DNA of 64,000 bases from Maioricimonas rarisocia (GTDB lineage Bacteria; Planctomycetota; Planctomycetia; Planctomycetales; Planctomycetaceae), in the NCBI RefSeq assembly GCF_007747795.1, contig NZ_CP036275.1:7618001-7682000 (forward strand). The letters are read 5' to 3'. Positions 53,543 through 62,758 of this stretch are shown here, in pieces; within the stretch, counting starts at the first letter, position 1; each line of letters begins with the position of its first letter. The position numbers and the translations under genes are program-made. The notes beneath the pieces are model-generated. The model did no database searches. It saw only the letters and a list, made by a program, of their open reading frames with translations, and had not been told where the DNA came from.

Positions 53543-54664
53543 TCACAGCTCCAGCGGAAACGACGTCAGCTTCTCCACACCCGTTGCCGTCACGACGTAA
53601 TCCTCCTCCAGCCGGATCCCGCCCCGCAGGTCGTCGCCGTACAGCCCCGGCTCGGCCGTGAAGACATCCCCTTCCTCGAAGACGTCGTCCCAGTTCGGAT
53701 TCAGGTGCGGAGCCTCGTGCGGATAGAGGCCGATGCCGTGCCCGAGATGATGAAAGAATCCGCCCGGCCGCACCTCATCGAGCATCCGCTTCGCGTCCTC
53801 GAACAGCCTCCTGCACGACACCCCCGGCCGGACCGTCGCCTCGACGTGACGCAGCACCGGCACGATCGCCTCCCACGCCTGCTGCTGAACGTCGGTCGGT
53901 GCCCCGTTGACGGCGAACGTCCGGCAGTTGTCGGCATGGTATCCCCGATATCCCGGACCGAGATCGAGGATGTACAGCTCTCCCGCTTCGATCGCCCGCG
54001 GCCGGGGCGGACCGCCTGGTGACCCGCAGCAGAAGTCGTTCCCCAGGGCCGTCGGCGGTTCGCCAAGTACTTCGACCGCTGCCGCATGCAACCGGCTGAA
54101 GACCGTCAGCTCACTCACGCCGGGTGCGATCACCTCGCGGGCCGCGGCATACATTGCCTCGGTCGCTGCGACCGCGTGACGGATCATCGCCAGTTCGTCC
54201 GACTCCTTCTTTCGCCGCAGCCGCTGCAGGTCCGCTTCGACGTCTTCGAGTCGATCGGGATCGGTGACGCCGAGCAACCGGCAGAGGGCCGGACCAAGTG
54301 CCGATCCTTCCACACCGAGTCGCAATGAACCGGCCGGTCCCGTTGCACGGGCCAGTGCTTCTATCGCGGCAGCGGGCTGATCCTGCCGCAGCGTCGCCAG
54401 CCGCTGGGCCTCGAACGTGACCATCTCGTCGGCCGCAACGTCGCCGGGAATCGTGTTCGGTGCCGAGAGGACGCACCGTCCGTCGACATCGAGGCTGACC
54501 GCGGCAGACATTAGCCGGTGCGGACGGAAGCCGGTCAGCCACTGCACATGTTCGGGAGTGACGACGACAACCCGGTCGATGCCGCGGGCGGACATGAGGT
54601 CGAGCAGGCGACGTTGACGCACCCGGCACAGCGGCGGAGCGAGGGTGGGAAGGGAATGACTCAC
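53543..54664 (-). CDS. M24-family metallopeptidase (Xaa-Pro type)
   Basis: A 373-residue pita-bread-fold protein. The five metal ligands are visible: Asp234 (YILDLGPGY), Asp245 (YHADNCRTF), His309 (HHLGHGIGLYPHEAP), Glu338 (FTAEPGLY) and Glu353 (GGIRLEEDY). A smaller N-terminal domain covers residues 1-150. It would cleave Xaa-Pro or similar bonds, or act as a creatinase-like hydrolase. The start is GTG 54664, seen where family similarity begins; the longer frame's first 53 residues are encoded by a dispersed repeat and are spurious. Two Mn or Co ions are expected. Confidence 0.88.
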   Translation of the reverse strand: MSHSLPTLAPPLCRVRQRRLLDLMSARGIDRVVVVTPEHVQWLTGFRPHRLMSAAVSLDVDGRCVLSAPNTIPGDVAADEMVTFEAQRLATLRQDQPAAAIEALARATGPAGSLRLGVEGSALGPALCRLLGVTDPDRLEDVEADLQRLRRKKESDELAMIRHAVAATEAMYAAAREVIAPGVSELTVFSRLHAAAVEVLGEPPTALGNDFCCGSPGGPPRPRAIEAGELYILDLGPGYRGYHADNCRTFAVNGAPTDVQQQAWEAIVPVLRHVEATVRPGVSCRRLFEDAKRMLDEVRPGGFFHHLGHGIGLYPHEAPHLNPNWDDVFEEGDVFTAEPGLYGDDLRGGIRLEEDYVVTATGVEKLTSFPLEL

Positions 54665-55478
54665 GGGGCAGTTCTCGGCAGGACACAGACGGACGACGTA
54701 CACACATCGGCAGTGTAGTGACGTCGCAGCCGATGGGTGAACTCCCTGAGGGTGCCGCCGATGCGATCGTCGTTCGATCCACTCGCTTGCGCTTCGTGCT
54801 GGTATTGCGTTCCGACGATGCAACCGCTTCCTCGAGCCTCAGGTCTTCCGAACCACGCCCATCACTCCGCTGCGCTACGTTCTGAGCGTGCCAACCGGTT
54901 CCTCCGTGTCTCCTGCGACAACAGCCTGGGCGGCGTGGGGGCGGGGTTGCAGTTGACCTGCATATGCACTCGACTCCTACGACAATTGACGCCGCCTGCG
55001 GGTGCCACTGACGGCTTGTCCGCCAGTGCGAACGGCGTTCGATCCACATGCTTGCCTTGAAGGGCAAGCATGCCACCCGACCGCATGGCCACTCCGCTGC
55101 GCGGCGAGGCCATGGCACCCCGGGGCCAGTACCAGCACGAAGCGCAAGCGAGTGCATTCATATGCTCGGACCGGGGCCGTGCGTCTGGCACAGCATCGTA
55201 CTTCACCACTGCGTGGATGCCTTTCAACGATTGGCCACGGACGTCCTGCGTCCCAGCCCCCCGAATCCTCCGTGTCTCCGTGCCTCCGTGGTGGACCATT
55301 ACATCACCCCGGAGCTGACACTCCGGGCTCGCCTGACAGCTGGTTCCTGACTCCTGTTTCCGGACTCCTGCCCACTGCCCACTTCTCTCCCCCTGCCAGT
55401 GGGCATTTCTCACGCCGCTCCGTAAGATGACCGACTGCCCGGCAACGTGACTTCTGCAAACCGCGAGCGGACCACAGC
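54665..55478. repeat. Intergenic repeat mosaic (814 bp)
   Basis: No gene supported. Modules: ACCAGCACGAAGCGCCAGCG family at 54780-54803 (minus) and 55131-55154 (plus), GGGTGCCACTGACGGCTTGT at 55000-55033, CATGGCC...GGCCATGG at 55084-55120, CCTCCGTGTCTCCGTGCCTC near 55268-55290, and GAGCTGACACTCCGGGCTCG near 55313-55333. The promoter for the oxidoreductase must lie near 55440. Confidence 0.85.
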
Positions 55479-56468
55479 ATGATCAGGACACTTATCGTCG
55501 GCGGAGGATCGATCGGCGAACGCCATCTCCGCTGCTTCCAGCAGACCGGCCGGGCCGACGTGGCCCTCTGCGAAATCAACGAGGAACTCCGCGGGCAGCT
55601 CACAGACCGCTATCAGCTCACGCAGACGTTTGCGTCGCTCGACGAGGGACTGCTGCAGCCGTTCGATGCCGTCGTGATCTGCACGCCCGCTCACCTGCAC
55701 ATCCCGATGGCCCGGCAGGCGCTGGATGCCGGTGCCTCGATTCTGATCGAGAAACCGCTGAGCACGACCCTCGACGGCATCGACGAACTGCAGCAGGCGC
55801 TGGATCGGACGAACCGGCCGGCCAGCGTCGCCTACGTTTACCGGGCTCATCCCGGCGTCATCGCGATGAAGCAGGCGATCGACAGCGGCCGCTTCGGACG
55901 CCCCGTGCAGATCACCTCCGTCTCTGGACAGCACTTCCCGCTGTACCGTCCCGCCTACCGCGAGATCTACTACACCCGCCGCGAAACCGGCGGCGGCGCC
56001 ATCCAGGACGCCCTCACACACGTGCTGAATGCTGCCGAATGGCTCGTCGGCCCCGTCACCCGCCTGGCCGCCGATGCCGACCATTGCGTTCTCGAAGGGG
56101 TCGAGGTCGAAGACACCGTGAACGTCGTCACCCGGCACGGGAGTGTCCTCGGGTCCTTCAGCCTCAATCAGCATCAGCCGCCGAACGAAAGCAACCTGAC
56201 GGTCATCTGCGAGAACGGTGCAGTCCGGTTCCAGATGCACCGCCACCGCTGGCTCTCGTGTGTCGAGCCGGGTGCCGAGTGGCAGGTCGAAGAGACGTTT
56301 TCGCTCGAACGGGATCACCTCTTCGTCCGTCAGGCGGATGCGTTCCTCGACGTGATCGAGACCGGCTCGGCCCCCGCCTGTACCGTCGCCGAGGCCCTGC
56401 AGACCCTCAGGGTGAATCTCGCCGTTCTGCAGGCGGCCGACGAGCAGCGTTGGGTGACTGTCGACTGA
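55479..56468 (+). CDS. Gfo/Idh/MocA family oxidoreductase
   Basis: A 329-residue cytosolic oxidoreductase: Rossmann start MIRTLIVGGGSIGERHLRCF, EKP motif in ILIEKPLSTTLD near residue 93, and the C-terminal domain with YRAHPGVIAMKQAIDSG and GGGAIQDALTHVLNAAEW. NAD(P)-dependent conversion of a sugar or acid sugar is expected. An SDR follows after 90 bp on the same strand; the pair resembles sialic-acid or sugar-acid interconversion neighbourhoods, and the five-gene operon at 43.5-49.9 kb also has an SDR. Whether these act in one pathway is unproven. Confidence 0.9.
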   Translation: MIRTLIVGGGSIGERHLRCFQQTGRADVALCEINEELRGQLTDRYQLTQTFASLDEGLLQPFDAVVICTPAHLHIPMARQALDAGASILIEKPLSTTLDGIDELQQALDRTNRPASVAYVYRAHPGVIAMKQAIDSGRFGRPVQITSVSGQHFPLYRPAYREIYYTRRETGGGAIQDALTHVLNAAEWLVGPVTRLAADADHCVLEGVEVEDTVNVVTRHGSVLGSFSLNQHQPPNESNLTVICENGAVRFQMHRHRWLSCVEPGAEWQVEETFSLERDHLFVRQADAFLDVIETGSAPACTVAEALQTLRVNLAVLQAADEQRWVTVD

Positions 56469-56558
56469 CGTCACTAACCAGACCCGGCATCGCCCCGTGC
56501 GCCCCGGTTCGTTCCGCCCCGAAGACCCGCAACGATATCACCAACCGGACGCACTTCC

Positions 56559-57353
56559 ATGACTGCCCCCACCGTTCAGCAACTGTTCGACCTTACCGGC
56601 CGCGTCGCCCTGATCACCGGCGGCTCCGGGTATCTGGGACAGGCCCTCGCCGCGGCCCTCGCCGAGGCAGGTGCAACCGTCATCGTCGGCAGCCGGGACC
56701 GCGACCGTGCCAATGCGGCGGCGGCCCCCCTCCCTGCAGATCATGGACAGCAGCATGCCGGCGTCGTCCTCGATCACATGGACGAAGCGTCTCTCAACCG
56801 CGGCTTCGGTGAGGCGGTCGAGACCGCCGGGCAGATCGACATCCTCGTCAACAACGGGCAGGACGGCGACGGACACGATCTGACCAATGTCACCGCCGAG
56901 CAGTTCAACCGGCAGATGCAGAACGCGACCGGCTACTTCCTGCTGGCCCGCCGGCTGCGTGATCATGTCGTCGACCGCGACGCACCCGGCAGCGTCGTGC
57001 TGCTCGGTTCGATGTACGGCGTCGTCGGTTCGTATCCCGACGCCTATGCCGACGTCTGCCCTGCCAGCCCGGTGCATTACCACGCGCTCAAGGGGGGCAT
57101 CGTGCACATGACGCGGCACCTGGCGGTCTACTGGGCGAAAGACGGCGTGCGAGTCAACTGCCTCAGCCCGGGGCCGTTCCCCTCGGAGAAGGCTCCGCAG
57201 GAGATGGTGCAGCGCTTGCATACGAAGAGCCCCATGAACCGCATGGGACAACCGCACGAGCTCAAGGGAGCCCTGCTGCTGCTGGCCAGCGATGCGGGAA
57301 GCTACATCACCGGCCAGAACCTGCTGGTCGACGGCGGCTGGACGGCGTGGTAG
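56559..57353 (+). CDS. Short-chain dehydrogenase/reductase
   Basis: A 264-residue SDR. Nucleotide motif TGGSGYLGQA (about residues 20-29); NNGQDGDGHD in place of the usual NNAG; catalytic Ser in VVLLGSMYG, Tyr174 and Lys178 in HYHALKGGI. The tail is YITGQNLLVDGGWTAW, typical of the family. The middle insertion (YPDAYADVCPASP) sits next to the active site and may define the substrate. It is probably co-transcribed with the oxidoreductase before it. Confidence 0.92.
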   Translation: MTAPTVQQLFDLTGRVALITGGSGYLGQALAAALAEAGATVIVGSRDRDRANAAAAPLPADHGQQHAGVVLDHMDEASLNRGFGEAVETAGQIDILVNNGQDGDGHDLTNVTAEQFNRQMQNATGYFLLARRLRDHVVDRDAPGSVVLLGSMYGVVGSYPDAYADVCPASPVHYHALKGGIVHMTRHLAVYWAKDGVRVNCLSPGPFPSEKAPQEMVQRLHTKSPMNRMGQPHELKGALLLLASDAGSYITGQNLLVDGGWTAW

Positions 57354-58224
57354 GGGTGAGCTGTGGGGTTTGACGTTGGAAAGTTGAGTTGTGCAGGAAT
57401 GAGTTGTGCAGGAAAACGAGCCGCGACCGTGGGGGAGCGGAACGAGCCGCAGCCGCTACGTAAGACGGCGTGAGCGACGATCCACGTGGGGTGCGATATC
57501 CCTTTCGCGCTGGGTGCCACTGCTGGCTTTGTCCAGCAGTGCGAACGTCATTCAACGTACTTGCCTGCTTTGAAAGTCAGGCATGCTCACCCGCCTGCGG
57601 CGTGAGAGCATGGCACCCGGCAAGGCGAACGTCGTGCGACTGCCGACTCTCGGGTAACCCCGGTTTTCAAACCGGGGCCGGCGCAGCCGGCAGGAGGTCG
57701 CCGTTGATTCGACGCATGCCACCCTGCCGCGTTGTCGCAGCATTACGAGGTAACTCACGCCTCAGGCCTTTAAGACCACGCCCATCACTCCGCTGCGCTC
57801 CGTTCTGAGCGTGCCACCCCGGCTCCTCCGTGTCTCTGTGTCTCCTATGAAACTAGACGCCGTCTGCGGGTGCCACTGCCGGCTTTGTCCAGCAGTGCGA
57901 ACATCGTTGGAAACACATGCCTGCCTTCAAGAGCAAGCATGCCACTCTGCCGTGCCGTCGCAGAATCACGAGGTTACGCAAGCCACGGGCCGCGAGCGGC
58001 AGGCCTGACTTGCCGTCTTCCACTCCCTCACGGTCGCGGCTCGTTATTGCCCGCAACTTCACAATACGACGCCGACGATCGCCAGGCGATGCCTGGCCTA
58101 CACGACTCTGTCATCGCAGTCCCTTCCCAATGCGTTGCTGGAAGTTGTTGTCTTACCTCCTCCTGCGACACTTCCGGGGGGCCTGTTGTTTGCGCTGTGA
58201 GATTTTCGGGCTAGTCACACCAAT
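57354..58224. repeat. Intergenic repeat mosaic (871 bp)
   Basis: No gene supported. The GGGTGCCACTGCTGGCTTTG module occurs twice, 57512-57546 and 57868-57902, the second followed by a related CATGCCTGCC...GAGCAAGCATG string. Other modules: CATGCTC...GAGCATG reversed near 57580-57612, CGCGACCGTGGGGGAGCGG near 57419-57440, CTCACGGTCGCGG near 58022, and a GATCGCCAGGCGATGCCTGG string near 58078. Confidence 0.85.
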
Positions 58225-59238
58225 TTACCGACGACGCAGCAGAACTGCGACGGCGATGAGGAGGGCACCGATGACATTCGCCCACAACAGCCAGGAACGC
58301 GACGCGGCCGATCCCGGCCGTGCAGATTCAGTAATCTCAGACCGTCGTACTTGTGGGGCAGGCTGTGTCATGTCGACGACGCGCGCAGGACTCAGATCAT
58401 TGACAGCCAGGGGACGCAGTGGCTGCTCATCGGTCAACTCGACGTCGTGCATCTTGATCTGCGTTTGTGCGACAACTGGCAGCGGGATCTTCTTCGCTTC
58501 TTCGGATGCCTGGGGAAACGTCACCGAGATGGTGCGTGGCAACCACGCGGAGCGGGACTCGATGCGGTCGTACTCGACATCGACTCGGCGGACGACGGAT
58601 GAATCGGGATTACGCAATTCAGCCCACACTGGCAGAAAACCGTGCTCTGCGCTCAGTCCGTACACGAGATGCTGCGGGCCCTGGTACAGAACACGCACAA
58701 CATAGTTCCCGGTTGCGGCATCGGTCTCCACACGAGCGTCCCCGGCGGCTGTCAGAAAAAGGGCTTTGGTCGTGTGCCTGATATCCGGCGGAAACGGATC
58801 CCTCGGATCCCACAGCGAAATCGAAGGATTGTCGCGGCTGTGTCGAATCGTCAGTTGACCAGTGCGGCGACTGAACTCGGACACCCGCTCCTCATCAATG
58901 AACCAGACAGACGGGCCCCCTTCTGGTTCAAGCACAACAAGGGGGCCGCTGAATCGGGCACCGACCCACCGCGCCTCAGTGGGTGCCGGCCCGAATGCGA
59001 TCCCCTCGCGGACAGGCAACTCCCCGAGCTGCACTCCACCGCCAACAGGAGTGTTTTCCACCGAGTATCGAAGCCGCACTGGTCCCAGCGCCCGATAGTT
59101 GTCCTCCAGGAGCCCCGCCAGCACCTCCACTGACGATGCCGATAATGAGGCAGACTCGCCACAGGCATTCGCGGACCACACCACAAGGAGCGACACTGGC
59201 AACAGGCACGCCAGCGAATCAACGAGCAATCGCCACAT
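58225..59238 (-). CDS. Secreted protein with C-terminal TM-RRR tail
   Basis: A 337-residue protein. The signal peptide is MWRLLVDSLACLLPVSLLVVWSANA with a likely SPase I site after ANA. The mature part is beta-rich (VVLEPEGGPSVWFIDEERV, NYVVRVLYQGPQHLVYGL), reminiscent of outer-membrane lipoprotein-sorting folds, but no family is assigned. The end is SWLLWANVIGALLIAVAVLLRRR: one TM helix and three Arg directly before the stop, a sorting-like tail. The start is ATG 59238, which overlaps the gene before it by 20 bp. Function unknown. Confidence 0.75.
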   Translation of the reverse strand: MWRLLVDSLACLLPVSLLVVWSANACGESASLSASSVEVLAGLLEDNYRALGPVRLRYSVENTPVGGGVQLGELPVREGIAFGPAPTEARWVGARFSGPLVVLEPEGGPSVWFIDEERVSEFSRRTGQLTIRHSRDNPSISLWDPRDPFPPDIRHTTKALFLTAAGDARVETDAATGNYVVRVLYQGPQHLVYGLSAEHGFLPVWAELRNPDSSVVRRVDVEYDRIESRSAWLPRTISVTFPQASEEAKKIPLPVVAQTQIKMHDVELTDEQPLRPLAVNDLSPARVVDMTQPAPQVRRSEITESARPGSAASRSWLLWANVIGALLIAVAVLLRRR

Positions 59239-59677
59239 GAGTGAATCCAATCCTGTTGAGTTCGCCATCGAGACTGCACATCCGCCACCGACCATTCGGC
59301 AGTACCTGATCCGTTCCGTTCACACCGAGCACGGCTGGGTCGCCCGATACAGCTGCTATCCCCACAACCTGCAGCCGAGCCGATTCAAGAGTCGTTGGCT
59401 CGTGTCCAATGCGCTTGAACGCAGGCCCGACAAGGCCGCTGTGCACCGGAGGATGTGTCAGCGCAATAGCCGCCGATGGTATCGAGTCCAGCCAGCGCGC
59501 GAGAAAGAGGAAATCCTGCCCCCAGTCAAGATTGCTCCCCAGCAGATGCCGCCAGCCGTTCTCAGGGCCGCCGGCGAGCTCGTTGAAGTAGGCGAGCTGG
59601 TGCGGATAGACGCGGAGCGAACTGACCGTCGTCGCGAGCAGCGACGTGCAGACGAGTATCTGAAGGTTGCGTGACAT
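59219..59677 (-). pseudogene. Truncated GT39/ArnT-like membrane protein C-terminus
   Basis: A 152-residue reading frame. After one hydrophobic helix (ILVCTSLLATTVSSL) comes YPHQLAYFNELAGGPENGWRHLLGSNLDWGQD, which matches the C-terminal end of planctomycete glycosyltransferase family 39 (ArnT-like) proteins, usually 500 or more residues long. The N-terminal multi-helix catalytic part is missing; upstream DNA does not continue it. It could be a pseudogene remnant or a shortened functional protein. It overlaps the next gene by 20 bp, so the two are translationally coupled. Confidence 0.65.
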
Positions 59678-59994
59678 CAGATGGCCCGAACTGATATCTG
59701 ACCCGTGTGGCCGTTGCCGTGGAGGAAGAATCCACAGAGAGAGCCGACGGGTGAAACCCGTGAGACATATAAGGCCTTATCGGATGCAGCGCAGTGAGTC
59801 AAGTTCCAATTACGGATCTTCCCCGACTGTAGTCGCTGGTTGACCGTATCGCGTCGGGAGAATAAAGCAACAGGCCCTGACGCTCGCGGCTCGCTGTTGC
59901 TCGCATCTTCACAATGCCACGTCGGCGGTCGTCAGGCAGTGCCTCCCCCGCGGCTCTGAAAGACCGGACCGTCTCAGGACTCACAGCACGAGAC
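59678..59994. other. Intergenic region, 317 bp
   Basis: Should contain the promoter of the truncated GT39-like gene. The right half has a partial CCTGACGCTCGCGGCTCGC repeat module near 59877-59895. I see no remaining glycosyltransferase coding sequence in any frame, supporting truncation. Confidence 0.45.
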
Positions 59995-60615
59995 TCACCC
60001 TTTGTCCGCAACGACTCCGTGGCGTGCGGCAATCGCCTCAATGTGTTCGAGCAGCAACCCTCCCCATGCCCGCCGACAGTGATTGAGCGCCTCGGCAGCA
60101 CCTGCCTTGTCGTTGAGGTAGATGGCGAAGTACATCGATTCCCGCCAGGTTTCGCGATCCCGCAACCACTGGTACGCAGCCGAGTAATCCGAGAGTGCCG
60201 CGAACCACTCTTCCCCCTGTTCGCTCCATGCGTCGGAGACCATCTGCGTCCGTTCTTCGACTGTGGGATCGTTTCCTTCGAAGTCGTCGAAGAAGCCGGC
60301 ATGCCCCGACAATGCCAGTCCGTCGCAGACGTAGCATTCGTGAATGCCCGGCTCCCGCGTGAGTTCGACGCCGTCGATCGCAAACACGGGCGGAAAGTGG
60401 ATTCCCAGCTCGATACCGAATGAGCCGATCGAGCCATCGTCGAGGTTCGTATTGTGCTGTCCGCCGGAGACCGAGACGATTTCCCAGTGCCGTTCGCACT
60501 GCCGGCGAAACGTCCGGCCGCGCTTGCGGAAGCCGAGCCGCTGGAGGTGCGGATGCAGGCCGTTCCTGACAATGTTGTCGATCCGTTTCGAGATCGGCTG
60601 CTGTTCACTGGTCAT
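59995..60615 (-). CDS. DUF4304 family protein
   Basis: A 206-residue soluble protein: ISKRIDNIVRNGLHPHLQRLGFRKRGRTF (about residues 8-36) is the DUF4304 start, followed by WEIVSVSGGQHNTNLDDGSIGSFGIELGIHFP. No catalytic motif is evident and no function is established. ATG 60615 is chosen because the preceding 56 residues lack similarity to the family and contain a basic, His-rich stretch. It is a single gene between repeat-rich gaps. Confidence 0.75.
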   Translation of the reverse strand: MTSEQQPISKRIDNIVRNGLHPHLQRLGFRKRGRTFRRQCERHWEIVSVSGGQHNTNLDDGSIGSFGIELGIHFPPVFAIDGVELTREPGIHECYVCDGLALSGHAGFFDDFEGNDPTVEERTQMVSDAWSEQGEEWFAALSDYSAAYQWLRDRETWRESMYFAIYLNDKAGAAEALNHCRRAWGGLLLEHIEAIAARHGVVADKG

Positions 60616-61039
60616 CGACGTACCTGCGTCGTGGTCGTGTGAGGACGTTGCGGCCTGCAGCTTCCGGCCTGTGCCAACGGGACATGCTGCTGGAAGGATG
60701 CGCCTGTGCAGCGTATGGAAACTCTCAAGCGGATGCACTCGCCCGGAGTATCGACGGTGACTTGCTGAATCCGGCCCTTGCACGCGCCCCGGCGCGACGT
60801 CGTTCGCATCATGTGTTGCGAGCCACCCGGATGAGGTTTGTTTCAGGCGTTCTCTCGCTGGCGCTTCGTTCTGAGCGTGCCACCCGGTTCCTCCGTGTCT
60901 CTGTGTCTCCGTGGTTCCTTCAGAACATCATCCCGGAACTCACACTCCGGGCTCGCCTTCTTCCGCTCCCTCACGGTCGCGACTCGTCTTCAACTCGCCC
61001 CACCGGACGCAGCCGGTGGGCTTTCAGTTCTCCGCCGCC
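60616..61039. repeat. Intergenic repeat mosaic before the minisatellite
   Basis: No gene supported. Modules: partial CTCGCTGGCGCTTCGT at 60852-60867, CCTCCGTGTCTCTGTGTCTC near 60890-60912, GAACTCACACTCCGGGCTCG near 60938, and CTCACGGTCGCGACTCG near 60967-60984. A minisatellite starts at 61040. Confidence 0.8.
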
Positions 61040-61242
61040 TATCTCCTATCTCCTATCTCCTATCTCCTATCTCCTATCTCCTATCTCCTATCTCCTATCT
61101 CCTATCTCCTATCTCCTATCTCCTATCTCCTATCTCCTATCTCCTATCTCCTATCTCCTATCTCCTATCTCCTAACTCCTAACTCCTAACTCCTATCTCC
61201 TAACTCCTATCTCCTAACTCCTATCTCCTAACTCCTAACTCC
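61040..61242. repeat. 29-unit heptanucleotide minisatellite
   Basis: Exactly 29 uninterrupted 7-bp units. The first 19 are all TATCTCC; the last ten mix TAACTCC (seven) with TATCTCC (three). A 7-bp unit reads YLLSPIS in all three frames of one strand, so it makes long spurious ORFs. The last unit supplies the stop codon of the dimethylformamidase-like gene. Confidence 0.97.
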
Positions 61243-62758
61243 TACCCACTCCCCTCGCAATCAGATTCCGCGTCATCTGCTGCACCCGTGGGTCCGGACC
61301 ATGCGGCCGCGAGAAGTGTGACCAGGGGAGGATGTGCCCCGGCGGGCTCGCCAGCCCCTGCGCCCACCAGATCGTCGACGCGTTGAACACGAAGTTCTCT
61401 TTCGGCCCCGGAAAGATCGTGGACGTCCAGCGGCCCGGTCGTGTGCCGCCCGCCCAGACGAGTCCCTCGCCGACGACTTCCAGGCCCGGCCGGTTGGTGT
61501 CGGGATCGCCGTGGAACTCCCATCCCACCAGCCCGGGAATCGACTCACCCTGCTGCATGCCGGTGTCGGCGAAGATCCAGTGGTCCGGCTTCGTGCAGGT
61601 CCAGTCGCCGCCGCCGTTGAACGGAACAACCGTGCGGGCACCGATGATGCTCCGCTCGTCCGGCCCGTGCGAGTCGAAGGGACCGAGGATCTGGCCGTAC
61701 GACGCGAGCTCTTCCTCGCGCAGCGGGCCGTAGCTGGCGACCCGTTCGATGATGCGGTCCGGCTGTCCGCTGGAAGAGGCCGAGAACTCGCTCACCATGT
61801 AGACGCAGTTCGCACTGAGCCACAGGACGTTCGCCCCCTGGTCGATCGCGTCCTTCATCGCGTGATACTGCCGCAGATCCCAGTATTCGTCATGCCCGAC
61901 GCTGAGGAAGCACCGGCTGCGGGTGATGTCGCTGGCGGACCTGATATCGGCATTGCTGCAGTAGGTGACGTCGTACCCCTGCTGTTCGAGCCAGTAGCAG
62001 AGAGGGAATTCCCACAGCAGAAACTCACCGGAACCAAGCGAAAGCGGATGGTCGTAGATCTGACAGTACTTGCCGTACGGCCGATCGAAGCTGGATGCGA
62101 CGCCGCCAGAATGAGCTCCGTCCGGGTGCGTGTAGAGCGATTCGTTGACTGGCCAGCGGTTGTATGCCTGCCAGGTATTGTCGGAGCACTGAAACAGCAG
62201 GTCGGCAGGCCGATCGTCCTTCACGATGAAGATGACGTAGCTCTGCCAGTACGGCTGTCCTTCGTCCGGCAGGGTCGTCAGCTTGCCGAGATAGACGCCG
62301 CTCGGCCAGTCGTCGCGGATCGTGATCTCCAGGCTCGGTTCCCACCGGCACTCGCGGAGTCGCTTGTCCCCGATGGGGGGGACCGGCTGCGGCTTTCCTT
62401 CGAGCGGACCGTACGTGGCGACCTTTCGGGCCCCGGTTCCGCCGTAGTAGCCCATGCGGTAGACGTCGAGCTGATACCGGCTGGCCGGGTCGGTGCTGAC
62501 GAAAACCGACAGCGTCTCGCCCGCTGCGATCGACTGATGCGAGCAGTACCCTTCAATGAGTGATGTGCGGTAGGCCCCCGAATTGACGCGGACCCGCGTG
62601 AGCTGCCAGTCGGTCGTGCCCGGCCGGGCGTTCTCGCGGGCAATTGCGCTTTCGGGCTGCTGCTGCGGCTGGGCGGCGGCCGAGTTGAGAGCGGCGCTGC
62701 CAAGACCCGCGGCGGTGACCTGGCGAAGCATGTCCCGGCGGTCGATGGGGTGTGTCAT
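61235..62758 (-). CDS. N,N-dimethylformamidase large-subunit-like protein
   Basis: A 507-residue protein with a Tat-like signal (DRRDMLRQVTAAGLGSAALNSAAAQ). The rest matches the dimethylformamidase beta-subunit family: YRMGYYGGTGARKVATYGPL, WPSGVYLGKLTTLPDEGQPYWQSYVIFIVKDD, YDHPLSLGSGEFLLWEFPLCYWLEQQGYDV and SVGHDEYWD. The known enzyme hydrolyses dimethylformamide, but planctomycete versions are uncharacterised and have no small-subunit neighbour. The stop TAG (61235-61237) lies in the minisatellite, so the last residues (VGRS) are partly encoded by it. Start ATG 62758. Confidence 0.87.
   Translation of the reverse strand: MTHPIDRRDMLRQVTAAGLGSAALNSAAAQPQQQPESAIARENARPGTTDWQLTRVRVNSGAYRTSLIEGYCSHQSIAAGETLSVFVSTDPASRYQLDVYRMGYYGGTGARKVATYGPLEGKPQPVPPIGDKRLRECRWEPSLEITIRDDWPSGVYLGKLTTLPDEGQPYWQSYVIFIVKDDRPADLLFQCSDNTWQAYNRWPVNESLYTHPDGAHSGGVASSFDRPYGKYCQIYDHPLSLGSGEFLLWEFPLCYWLEQQGYDVTYCSNADIRSASDITRSRCFLSVGHDEYWDLRQYHAMKDAIDQGANVLWLSANCVYMVSEFSASSSGQPDRIIERVASYGPLREEELASYGQILGPFDSHGPDERSIIGARTVVPFNGGGDWTCTKPDHWIFADTGMQQGESIPGLVGWEFHGDPDTNRPGLEVVGEGLVWAGGTRPGRWTSTIFPGPKENFVFNASTIWWAQGLASPPGHILPWSHFSRPHGPDPRVQQMTRNLIARGVGRS

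Noticed and set aside
54665-54823. N-terminal extension of the M24 peptidase (ARSASEW...)
   Set aside because: The residues are encoded by the ACCAGCACGAAGCGCCAGCG family and absent from the peptidase family; GTG 54664 is the better start.
61020-61190. Repetitive YLLSPIS proteins in three frames
   Set aside because: They are translations of the heptanucleotide repeat in all three frames; no protein of this kind is expected.
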